Positions 1 to 6,122 of a DNA stretch of 11,238 nucleotides are shown here, piece by piece. The translations under genes and the position numbers were made by a program. The notes under the pieces are model-generated. The model worked only from the letters and a program-made list of their open reading frames with translations. It ran no database searches and was not told the origin of the DNA. Every line of letters starts with the position of its first letter. Position 1 is the stretch's first letter. The DNA comes from a bacterium (GTDB lineage: Bacteria > Ratteibacteria > UBA8468 > B48-G9 > JAFGKM01), in the NCBI GenBank assembly GCA_021157805.1, contig JAGGVW010000258.1:1-11238 (forward strand). Reading direction: 5' to 3'.

Positions 1-2
1 TA

Positions 3-149
3 AAGAAGATATGGTATATACTGGATTTTCCATGTGGGAGAAGGTTAGCAGATTATATGGGAGAGATTGTACCGAAGTTAGAGAAATGTGGGGAAATAGA
101 AGTTAAAGAGGAAGTAAGAGAGAAGTTATTACCGAACTTACCAATTTAA
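3..149 (+). pseudogene. Truncated C-terminal tail of an integrase-type (DDE) transposase
   Basis: The frame starting at base 3 is open from the window edge to a TAA at 147-149. It reads a stretch containing WYILDFPCGRRLADYM, then a charged helix ending EVREKLL. The LDFPCG-R-L block followed by a leucine/glutamate-rich helix is how I remember the end of a family of rve/integrase-core insertion-sequence transposases. Those proteins normally continue after EKLL with a segment around S-P-A-T-I-D. Here the frame instead goes to PNLPI and stops, exactly where the inverted repeat at 126 begins. The upstream part lies outside the window, so I cannot tell whether the catalytic core is intact. The exact IS family is not certain from this tail alone. 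Confidence 0.6.
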
Positions 150-280
150 AAATCAATATAACTTTGTGAGACAATAGGTTAAGTCAAAAATCAATTTTCT
201 AATTAGTGTCTATATCTGAAAAATAAAAAAACATCTTTCTTCACTTTCCAAATTCTTTCCATCGGTAAGTTCGGTTATAA
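126..280. mobile_element. MITE-like 155-bp element with 20-bp terminal inverted repeats
   Basis: Bases 126-145 (TTATTACCGAACTTACCAAT) and the reverse complement of 261-280 (TTATAACCGAACTTACCGAT) match at 18 of 20 positions, including a perfect 12-bp core (131-142 and 264-275). The 115 bases between them are AT-rich and hold no convincing ORF. The left end coincides with the point where the transposase reading frame leaves its expected family sequence, which suggests insertion or rearrangement there. I found no clear target-site duplication beyond TTA/TAA within the ends, and the transposase does not obviously resume after 280. It could instead be the end of a larger element or an unrelated palindrome. 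Confidence 0.5.
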
Positions 281-537
281 AAAAATATAATCTTTAATAT
301 CAAACTTTTTCACTTACTGAAAAAATTATACTGCTTCCCACTATAAATGTCAAGAAGCCGAATTGAGACATAATAAATCTTTTATAGAAGATTTTTTCTT
401 GACGCAATAGAGGGTTCACAAAATTCAAAAACTATCATTTTCCCTTTTATATTATTTTTTACTTATAAGTGCTTTTTTTCTCTATCTTTCACAAATTACA
501 AAAACCACTCCAACTTTTTACAAAAAGAAGCAAAATA
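281..537. other. AT-rich intergenic stretch without a recognised gene
   Basis: This stretch between the inverted-repeat element and the hydrogenase promoter is very A/T-rich, with many homopolymer runs. The only open frames are short and low-complexity. Two isolated TTCACAA heptamers (415-421 and 488-494) look like half-sites of the Rex operator described downstream, but neither has a matching partner at the right spacing. I see no RNA gene, CRISPR repeat or coding sequence here. Confidence 0.6.
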
Positions 538-566
538 TTGACAAAAAGAAAAAATAGGGGTATACT
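538..566 (+). promoter_or_regulatory. Sigma70-type promoter of the hydrogenase operon
   Basis: A consensus -35 box TTGACA (538-543) is followed after exactly 17 bp by TATACT (561-566), one base from the TATAAT consensus. Transcription would start near 573, leaving a 5' leader of about 40 bases before the hydC ATG at 612. It is the best promoter match I found ahead of the operon and lies in the only sizeable gap upstream of it. Confidence 0.8.
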
Positions 567-584
567 TTGTGAAACTTTTATCAA
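567..584 (+). promoter_or_regulatory. Candidate Rex (NADH/NAD+ redox repressor) operator
   Basis: The 18 bases TTGTGAA-ACTT-TTATCAA follow the 7-4-7 layout of Rex operators (TTGTGAA-N4-TTCACAA). The left half is perfect and the right half matches 5 of 7. It begins at the base after the -10 box and covers the predicted start site, so a bound repressor would block initiation. Rex releases DNA when NADH is high and is known to control fermentative and hydrogenase genes in several anaerobes, which suits an NADH-oxidising hydrogenase. The imperfect right half is the main weakness. Confidence 0.5.
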
Positions 585-598
585 AGTTAATTTTTAAA

Positions 599-605
599 AG
601 AAAGG
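599..605 (+). promoter_or_regulatory. Ribosome binding site of hydC
   Basis: AGAAAGG lies 6 bases before the ATG at 612. That spacing favours ATG 612 over the in-frame TTG at 606, which would leave no gap after the GG. It therefore decides the hydC start used here. Confidence 0.6.
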
Positions 606-611
606 TTGAAT

Positions 612-1088
612 ATGGAAATAGAGATGAAAAAAGAAATAGAAAAGGTAATTGAAGAATATAAAGGAGATAGAGAAGCACTTTTGCCTATTCTTAAAAAAAT
701 TCAGGAGCGTTTTAAACATATTCCTGAAAAATACATAGTTTATCTTTCAAAAAGATTAAATATTCCCATGGCAGAAATTTATAGTGTGCTTACTTTCTAT
801 GGGCTGTTAACTCTAAAAAAGGAAGGGAAATTTGCTATAAAGGTATGTAATTCTGTTACCTGTTATCTTAAAGGTTCAAAAAAGATAATAGAATCTGTTA
901 AAGAAGAACTTAATATAAATCCAGGTGAGAAAACGAAAGATGGTTTATTCAGCTTGGATGTTGTGGGGTGTTTAGGATTGTGTGATGGGTCCCCTGCGAT
1001 GTTAATAAATGATAAGGTATTTACCAATCTTACTCCAGATAAAGTGAAAGAGATAATTCGTAATATAAAGGAGAGGCAACAATTATGA
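612..1088 (+). CDS. hydC: NADH-linked [FeFe]-hydrogenase subunit HydC (NuoE-like, [2Fe-2S] thioredoxin fold)
   Basis: This 158-residue protein is the small gamma subunit of a trimeric [FeFe]-hydrogenase. It is homologous to NuoE of complex I and carries one [2Fe-2S] cluster thought to relay electrons beside the flavin subunit. Residues 1-70 form the family's helical N-terminal region (LPILKKIQERF, then IYSVLTFYGLL). The thioredoxin-like part holds the four cluster ligands C79 and C84 (CNSVTC) and C120 and C124 (CLGLC). Length is normal for NuoE/HydC. The start is ATG 612, chosen from the AGAAAGG site; TTG at 606 would add two residues. The stop overlaps the hydB start (ATGA at 1085-1088), so the two are probably translationally coupled. 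It is the first gene after the promoter and candidate Rex site. Confidence 0.93.
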   Translation: MEIEMKKEIEKVIEEYKGDREALLPILKKIQERFKHIPEKYIVYLSKRLNIPMAEIYSVLTFYGLLTLKKEGKFAIKVCNSVTCYLKGSKKIIESVKEELNINPGEKTKDGLFSLDVVGCLGLCDGSPAMLINDKVFTNLTPDKVKEIIRNIKERQQL

Positions 1089-2335
1089 AAGAAAAATTTC
1101 TTTTAAAGGGGATGGAAGAAAAAAATTCTTATAAAATAGATGTTTATTTTAAAACAGGAGGGTATCAATCTCTTAAAAAAGCACTTAAACTTTTACCCCA
1201 AAATATAATTGAAGAAGTTAAAAAATCTTGTCTTTTAGGAAGGGGGGGAGCAGGCTTTCCTACAGGGAAAAAATGGGAACTTACTGCACAACAGAAGTTC
1301 TTTCCTAAATATGTAATTGCCAATGCTGATGAATCTGAGCCAGGAACATTTAAAGATAGAGTATTGTTAGAGAAAAATCCTCATTTAGTAATAGAAGGAC
1401 TTATTATTGCAGGTTATGCAATAGGAGCGAAAGAAGGGTTTATATTCATAAGAGGAGAATTTTTTAATGCCTATCAAATTTTAAAAGAAGCATTAGAAGA
1501 ATCGAGAAGATATAATTTATTAGGAGAAAATATTCTTAATTCAGGATTCAATTTTGATATAAAAATTTATCAAGGTGCAGGGGCTTATATGTCAGGAGAG
1601 GAAACAGCTCTTTTAGAATCTATGGAAGGAAAAAGAGCACATGCAAGAGGTAAACCTCCTTATCCAGCTCAATTCGGATTCTTAGGTAAACCAACTTTAG
1701 TAAATAATGTGGAAACTTTAGCTAATATTCCTTTAATTATAGAAAAAGGAGGAGATTGGTATTCTAAAATAGGGACAAAAGAATCTACAGGAATAAAATT
1801 GTTTGCTCTTTCAGGAAATATTAAAAAGCCAGGAGTATATGAACTTCCTTTAGGAGTTTCTTTAAGAGAACTTATAGAAAAATATGGAGGAGGAGTAGAG
1901 GGTAAATTTAAATGTGCTCTCCCAGGAGGCATTTCCAGTGCTTTTGTTACAGATATGGATATAAATTTAGACTATGTTTCTTTGAGAAAAGCAGGAAGTA
2001 TGTTGGGAGCAGGAGCAGTGATTGTTTTCAATGAAGATGTTGATATTTTAGAAATATGTTTAAATATTTTAGAGTTTTTTTATGAAGAAAGTTGCGGATT
2101 TTGTGTTCCCTGCAGACAAGGAACTAAAAAAGCGAAGATTATGCTGGAAAATATAATAAATGGAGAAGGGAGTTTAAAGGATTTAGAGAAGTTAAAACAG
2201 CTGAAAGAGGTAATGTTTTTAACTTCAAACTGTGGATTAGGACAATCTGCCCTGTGTGCTTTAGTTAGTGCTATAGAGAAATTTGAAGATGATTTTTTAA
2301 AAAGGATAAAAAATGAAAGAAGAAAAAGTTGTTGA
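1085..2335 (+). CDS. hydB: NADH-binding flavoprotein subunit HydB, short NuoF-like form
   Basis: This 416-residue beta subunit should oxidise NADH at an FMN and pass electrons to a [4Fe-4S] cluster, then on to HydA. Visible motifs are the glycine-rich FMN/NADH segment GRGGAGFPTGKKW (52-64), the NuoF signature around GAGAYMSGEETALLES (164-179), and the cluster ligands C337, C340, C343 (ESCGFCVPCRQGT) plus C383 (SNCGLG). Bifurcating HydB proteins are about 600 residues, with an N-terminal [2Fe-2S] thioredoxin-like domain and a C-terminal 2[4Fe-4S] ferredoxin domain. Both are absent here: the protein starts just before the NuoF core and ends 33 residues after C383. This is the architecture described for the ferredoxin-independent Syntrophomonas wolfei enzyme. 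A GGAG-containing site precedes the start, and the gene overlaps hydA by 23 bases. Confidence 0.93.
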   Translation: MKEKFLLKGMEEKNSYKIDVYFKTGGYQSLKKALKLLPQNIIEEVKKSCLLGRGGAGFPTGKKWELTAQQKFFPKYVIANADESEPGTFKDRVLLEKNPHLVIEGLIIAGYAIGAKEGFIFIRGEFFNAYQILKEALEESRRYNLLGENILNSGFNFDIKIYQGAGAYMSGEETALLESMEGKRAHARGKPPYPAQFGFLGKPTLVNNVETLANIPLIIEKGGDWYSKIGTKESTGIKLFALSGNIKKPGVYELPLGVSLRELIEKYGGGVEGKFKCALPGGISSAFVTDMDINLDYVSLRKAGSMLGAGAVIVFNEDVDILEICLNILEFFYEESCGFCVPCRQGTKKAKIMLENIINGEGSLKDLEKLKQLKEVMFLTSNCGLGQSALCALVSAIEKFEDDFLKRIKNERRKSC

Positions 2336-4049
2336 ACTTACAATTGATGGGATAGAAGTTAAAGTTCCTCAAAATTATACTATAATGCAGGCAGCAGAAA
2401 AAATTAATATAAAAATCCCTCACCTTTGTTATCTTAAAGACCTTTCTCCTTATGGAGGATGTAGAATATGTGTGGTAGAAATTGAGGGAGAAAATAAACT
2501 TTCTCCTTCTTGCTCTCGGTTAGTAGAAAATGGGATGGTTGTGCATACTAATACCAAAAGGTTACGCGAAATAAGAAAAATACTTGTAGAACTTCTTTTA
2601 GCAGATCATATTTTAAGTTGTCCTACTTGTAAAAAAAGCGATGATTGTGAGTTATTAAAATTATCCCATCAGTTAGGAATTGAGGAGGTTTCTTTTCCAC
2701 TTGAGAAAGATTTAAACAAATCTAAGGATGAGACAAGCATGGCTTTGGTGCGTGATCCCAATAAATGTATTTTATGTGGGAGATGTGTTAGAGTATGTAG
2801 CGAAATTCAAACGGTGAATGCTATTGATTTTGTTGGAAGAGGAAAAAATTTAAAAGTTGCTGCCTTGTTTGATAAGGGTTTAGGGAATGTTATGTGCACA
2901 AATTGTGGACAGTGTTTGCAGGCCTGTCCTGTTAATGCAATTTATGAAAAATCTGCGGTAGAGGAAGTTTGGGCTGCAATAGAAGATACAAATAAACATG
3001 TGGTGGTTCAATCAGCTCCAGCAATTAGAGTAACTTTGGGAGAAGAGTTAGGATTTAAAACAGGAACGCTTGTAGTTAAAAAAATGTATGCTGCTTTAAG
3101 AAGGATTGGTTTTGATGTTGTATTTGACACTAATTTCTCTGCAGATTTAACTATTGTTGAAGAAGCATATGAGTTTGTTGAAAGATTAAAAGAGAATAAA
3201 AATTTGCCTCAACTTACATCTTGCTGTCCGGGTTGGATTAAATTTATGGAGGATAATTATCCTGATTTAATGAAAAATGTATCTACTTGTAAATCTCCTC
3301 AACAAATGATGGGTACCCTTGTGAAAACTTATTATGCTAAAGAGAAAAATATAGACCCTAAGGATATAGTTTCAGTTTCTATTATGCCCTGCACAGCTAA
3401 AAAATTTGAATGTGAAAGGGAAGAAATGAAAGATTCAGGATTTAAAGATGTTGATTATGTGTTAACTACAAGAGAATTAATAAGAATGATTAAAAATGCA
3501 GGGATAGATTTTGAACATTTAAAGGAAGAAGAAGCAGATTCAATTTTAGGTTTATATACAGGTGCAGGGACAATTTTTGGAGTAACTGGAGGGGTAATGG
3601 AGGCAGCTTTAAGAACTGGTTATTTTTATGTTACAGGAAAAGAGTTAAAGAAGGTAGATTTTGAAGAAGTAAGAGGTTTAAAGGGGGTAAAAACTGCTTC
3701 TGTTGAGATAAATGGAAATAGAGTAAATGTAGCTGTAGCACATGGTTTGGGAAATGCGCGTAAACTCCTGGATGAAGTAAGAGAAGGAAAAAGTCCTTAT
3801 CACTTCATAGAAATTATGGCTTGTCCTGGTGGATGTATAGGGGGAGGAGGTCAGCCTGGGAGTTTTGACTTAGAAAAAAGATGGAAAAGAGGAAAAACTC
3901 TTTATGAAGAAGATAAGAGTTTAATTTATAGACAATCTCACCAGAACCCAAGCGTAAAAATTTTATATGAAAAATATCTAGGCAAGCCAGGAAGTGAATT
4001 AGCGCATAGGTTGCTTCATACCCATTACAAAAAAAGAGAATATTTTTAA
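2313..4049 (+). CDS. hydA: [FeFe]-hydrogenase catalytic subunit HydA (M3-type, 578 aa)
   Basis: This is the catalytic alpha subunit, which reduces protons to H2 or the reverse at the H-cluster. In order, the protein has an N-terminal [2Fe-2S] ferredoxin domain (C39, C50, C53, C67), a His-Cys3 [4Fe-4S] site (H99, C103, C106, C112), and a 2[4Fe-4S] ferredoxin domain (C152, C155, C158, C162 and C195, C198, C201, C205). The H-cluster domain follows with all three signatures: TSCCPGW (302-308, proton-relay C304 and cluster ligand C305), MPCTAKKFE (C360), and MACPGGCIGGGGQP (C504, C508). All canonical ligands are present, so it should be active. It ends soon after the catalytic domain, without the extra C-terminal [2Fe-2S] domain of Thermotoga-type HydA. 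No signal peptide is visible, so it is presumably cytoplasmic. AAGGAT precedes the start inside hydB. Confidence 0.96.
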   Translation: MKEEKVVELTIDGIEVKVPQNYTIMQAAEKINIKIPHLCYLKDLSPYGGCRICVVEIEGENKLSPSCSRLVENGMVVHTNTKRLREIRKILVELLLADHILSCPTCKKSDDCELLKLSHQLGIEEVSFPLEKDLNKSKDETSMALVRDPNKCILCGRCVRVCSEIQTVNAIDFVGRGKNLKVAALFDKGLGNVMCTNCGQCLQACPVNAIYEKSAVEEVWAAIEDTNKHVVVQSAPAIRVTLGEELGFKTGTLVVKKMYAALRRIGFDVVFDTNFSADLTIVEEAYEFVERLKENKNLPQLTSCCPGWIKFMEDNYPDLMKNVSTCKSPQQMMGTLVKTYYAKEKNIDPKDIVSVSIMPCTAKKFECEREEMKDSGFKDVDYVLTTRELIRMIKNAGIDFEHLKEEEADSILGLYTGAGTIFGVTGGVMEAALRTGYFYVTGKELKKVDFEEVRGLKGVKTASVEINGNRVNVAVAHGLGNARKLLDEVREGKSPYHFIEIMACPGGCIGGGGQPGSFDLEKRWKRGKTLYEEDKSLIYRQSHQNPSVKILYEKYLGKPGSELAHRLLHTHYKKREYF

Positions 4050-4052
4050 AAT

Positions 4053-4091
4053 AATCCCCCTGCGGGATTGTTAAAAAGCATACTATTTAAC
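4053..4091 (+). other. Two small inverted repeats just after hydA
   Basis: Four bases after the hydA stop, AATCCC (4053-4058) pairs with GGGATT (4064-4069) around a 5-base loop. Next, GTTAAA (4070-4075) pairs with TTTAAC (4086-4091), followed by AAATTTT. Neither has a strong U-tract, so this is at best a weak or partial terminator, or an mRNA-stabilising stem that lowers maturase expression relative to the structural genes. It sits at the junction where the 5' part of the aspartase gene has been lost, so it may instead be a scar of that deletion. Confidence 0.35.
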
Positions 4092-4396
4092 AAATTTTGA
4101 ATTAGGATATTTAAATAAGAAGAAAGCAGATGCAATAATTCTTAATTGTGATAAGATTATGGAAGGTAAATGAGAAAAAGAATTTTCCTTAGATGTTTTT
4201 CATGGAAGAGCAGGAACATCTACTAATATGAATGTAAATGAAGTGATTGCAAACAGAGCGATAGAAATATTTGAGGAGAGGTTAAGAGTTGTAAATATTG
4301 GAGGAACTAGTATAGAAACTAGACTTGGTAGAGGGGAAGAATATATTTTTCTTGTGATTGAAAAATTAAGAGAACTTACCCGCTTTAGGATTAAGC

Positions 4397-4403
4397 AGGG
4401 GAG
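4397..4403 (+). promoter_or_regulatory. Shine-Dalgarno site for the surviving aspA 3' reading frame
   Basis: AGGGGAG lies 5 bases before ATG 4409. It includes the G run in which the frameshifting extra base lies, so the same event that broke aspA may have made or strengthened this site. It could let ribosomes start on the 3' frame and reach hydF, which has no good site of its own. Confidence 0.45.
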
Positions 4404-4408
4404 AAAAT

Positions 4409-4879
4409 ATGAGAAACCATGCTGCTAATGTATATTGTCTTGTGGAAGTATCAGGTATTTTGAAAGCATATGCTTCAAATCTTATAAAGATTTCTAATGA
4501 TTTTATAATTGCCAAATGCACATCCCGAGGCACATTCCAAATAAGTGAATTTATCCCTTTGGTAGCATTTGCAATTTTAGAATCTCTTCAACTTCTTTTA
4601 AGCACAAATGAAATGTTGAAAAAATATATAGAGAAAATAAATCCTAATCTCAAACGCTACCAGGAACACTTTGATAAAAGTTCTGTTACTGCTACAGCAT
4701 TTTTACCTTATTTGGAATATGAGAAAGTTAGTAATCTTTTAAAAGAATTCTTTGCTTCGGGCGGCAAAAATATTAGGAAATTTTTAATAGAAAAATTAGG
4801 GAAAGATTTTATTGAAAAAGTGCTTTCTTCTTATAATTTAGTTCCATTAAGATTTAGAAAAAATGAGAAAAACACCTAA
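4409..4879 (+). CDS. Open 156-residue aspartase-derived fragment, translation uncertain
   Basis: This is the 3' part of the aspA remnant, still open for 156 codons. Residues 9-31 correspond to the aspartase helix VEVSGILKAYASNLIKISND. Residues 38 onward correspond to the C-terminal helical segment (SRGTFQISEFIPLVAFAILESL). The final part (FLIEKLGKDFIEKVLSSYNL) resembles the enzyme's C-terminal region. Active-site loops are absent, so lyase activity is not expected. Two features argue that it may still be translated: a good Shine-Dalgarno site at 4397-4403 and a 17-base overlap with hydF. It may persist only because translation through it delivers ribosomes to hydF, or it may make a short helical protein with no known role. 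It may also simply be a recent wreck. Confidence 0.4.
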   Translation: MRNHAANVYCLVEVSGILKAYASNLIKISNDFIIAKCTSRGTFQISEFIPLVAFAILESLQLLLSTNEMLKKYIEKINPNLKRYQEHFDKSSVTATAFLPYLEYEKVSNLLKEFFASGGKNIRKFLIEKLGKDFIEKVLSSYNLVPLRFRKNEKNT

Positions 4880-6122
4880 ATCTTTAAGATTACAAATTGG
4901 GATATTTGGAAGGACAAATGTTGGAAAGTCAAGTTTTTTAAATTTGATAGTAGGACAGGAAGTGGCAATTACTTCTTCAATCCCAGGGACTACAACTGAT
5001 GTTGTGGAAAAAAGTATGGAACTTCTTCCAATAGGTCCTGTAGTATTTTTAGATACAGCAGGGTTAGACGATTCTTCAAGTTTGGGAGAAAAAAGAATTA
5101 AAAAAACAAAAAAAATATTTGAAAGAGCAGATGTTATAGTTTTACTTACAGAATCTGAAATCTGGGGAGAGTATGAAAATTATATTGTGGAAGAAGCCAA
5201 AAAACATTCTACTCCTTTGATAATTGCAATAAACAAAATAGATATAAAGAAACCTTCTTCAGAGTTTAAAAATAAATTGTCCAAAATTTGTGAAAATATT
5301 ATAGAGGTATGTAGTTTAGATTGGAAGAATAAAGATAAATATATAAATGAATTTAAAAAACATCTTATTCGTATCTGTCCAAAGGATTTCTTACATCCCC
5401 CTCCTTTAATTGGTGACTTGCTTCCTCCTGGAGGAGTTGCTGTTCTTATTGTTCCCATAGATTTGCAAGCACCAAAAGGCAGACTTATACTTCCTCAAGT
5501 TCAAACAATAAGAGATATACTTGATTCTGGTGCCAGCTGTCTGGTTGTAAAAGAAAGAGAATATCCTTTTCTTCTCACAAAATTGAAGGGTTATCCTGAT
5601 ATTGTGGTATGTGATTCTCAAGTAGTTTTAGAAATGGTTGCTAATACTCCAACAAATGTAAAATGCACAACTTTTTCAATTTTATTTGCAAGATATAAAG
5701 GGGATTTAATTGAAAATGTGAAAGGTGCTTTAACGATTGAGAGATTGAAAACAGGTGATAAAGTTTTGATAGCAGAAGCATGCAGTCATCATCCAATAGA
5801 GGATGATATAGGACGAGTGAAAATTCCAAGATGGTTAAGACAGTATATTGGAGGTGATATTAAGATAGATGTTTATGCAGGTAGAGATTATCCAGAATCT
5901 CTTAAAGAATATAAACTTATAATCCACTGTGGGGGGTGTATGCTTACAAGAAGGGAAGTGCTTTTTAGAATTCAGCAGGCAAAAGAGGAAGGAGTGCCTA
6001 TTACAAACTATGGGGTTTGTATTTCATTCTTACAAGGAGTTTTAGAAAGAGCTTTATCTCCTTTCCCTTTCGCTCTTGAAACTTATAGGAAGGAGAGATT
6101 GAAACAGGAGGTAAAAAAATGA
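4863..6122 (+). CDS. hydF: [FeFe]-hydrogenase maturation GTPase HydF
   Basis: HydF is the scaffold that receives the 2Fe precursor made with HydG and HydE, and delivers it to apo-HydA. This 419-residue protein has the usual three parts. The N-terminal Era/TrmE-like GTPase domain shows G1 GRTNVGKS (16-23), a G2 threonine near 43-45, G3 DTAG (64-67) and G4 NKID (124-127). A dimerisation region follows. The C-terminal cluster domain has C307 and H309 (ACSHHP) and H355, C356, C359 (HCGGC), matching the CxH...HCxxC motif. All signature residues are present and length is normal. The start lies inside the 3' end of the aspA remnant with no clear Shine-Dalgarno site, pointing to translational coupling with that frame. 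The stop overlaps hydG (ATGA at 6119-6122). Confidence 0.95.
   Translation: MRKTPKSLRLQIGIFGRTNVGKSSFLNLIVGQEVAITSSIPGTTTDVVEKSMELLPIGPVVFLDTAGLDDSSSLGEKRIKKTKKIFERADVIVLLTESEIWGEYENYIVEEAKKHSTPLIIAINKIDIKKPSSEFKNKLSKICENIIEVCSLDWKNKDKYINEFKKHLIRICPKDFLHPPPLIGDLLPPGGVAVLIVPIDLQAPKGRLILPQVQTIRDILDSGASCLVVKEREYPFLLTKLKGYPDIVVCDSQVVLEMVANTPTNVKCTTFSILFARYKGDLIENVKGALTIERLKTGDKVLIAEACSHHPIEDDIGRVKIPRWLRQYIGGDIKIDVYAGRDYPESLKEYKLIIHCGGCMLTRREVLFRIQQAKEEGVPITNYGVCISFLQGVLERALSPFPFALETYRKERLKQEVKK

Larger units (their letters stand above)
4075..4879 (+). pseudogene. aspA: Decayed aspartate ammonia-lyase (aspA) remnant
   Basis: Aspartase deaminates aspartate to fumarate and ammonia. Pieces of its sequence are found here in order. 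Frame 4075 reads LTNFELGYLNKKKADAII, hits an in-frame TGA (4171-4173), then continues through AGTSTNMNVNEVIANRA. It jumps directly to VNIGGTSIETRLG and EEYIFLVIEKLREL, missing about 100 family codons. An extra G in the G run at 4398-4401 shifts the frame. The next frame carries VEVSGILKAYASNLIKISND, then jumps to TSRGTFQISEFIPLVAF, missing about 50 codons that include the catalytic GSSIMP-K-NP loop. About 70 N-terminal codons are also gone. Deletion sizes are estimates against E. coli AspA from memory. VNIGG and the C-terminal part favour aspartase over fumarase. No active enzyme can be made from this. Confidence 0.85.

Noticed and set aside
399..427. Second promoter starting with TTGACG at 399
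   Set aside because: No acceptable -10 box at 16-18 bp; the promoter at 538-566 is far better.
606..611. TTG at 606 as the hydC start
   Set aside because: The AGAAAGG site ends at 605, leaving no spacing for TTG 606 but an ideal 6 bases for ATG 612.
496..678. 60-residue open frame on the - strand
   Set aside because: It overlaps the promoter and the start of hydC, is low-complexity (Phe/Leu-rich from A-runs) and has no family features; a shadow frame.
4228..4428. Independent 66-residue gene
   Set aside because: Its residues align with two separated pieces of aspartase joined across a deletion, the homology extends upstream past its ATG through a stop codon, and there is no ribosome binding site; it is part of the pseudogene.
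5180..5829. Several - strand open frames antisense to hydF
   Set aside because: HydF is fully supported by motifs across this range; the antisense frames are by-products of AT-rich coding sequence.
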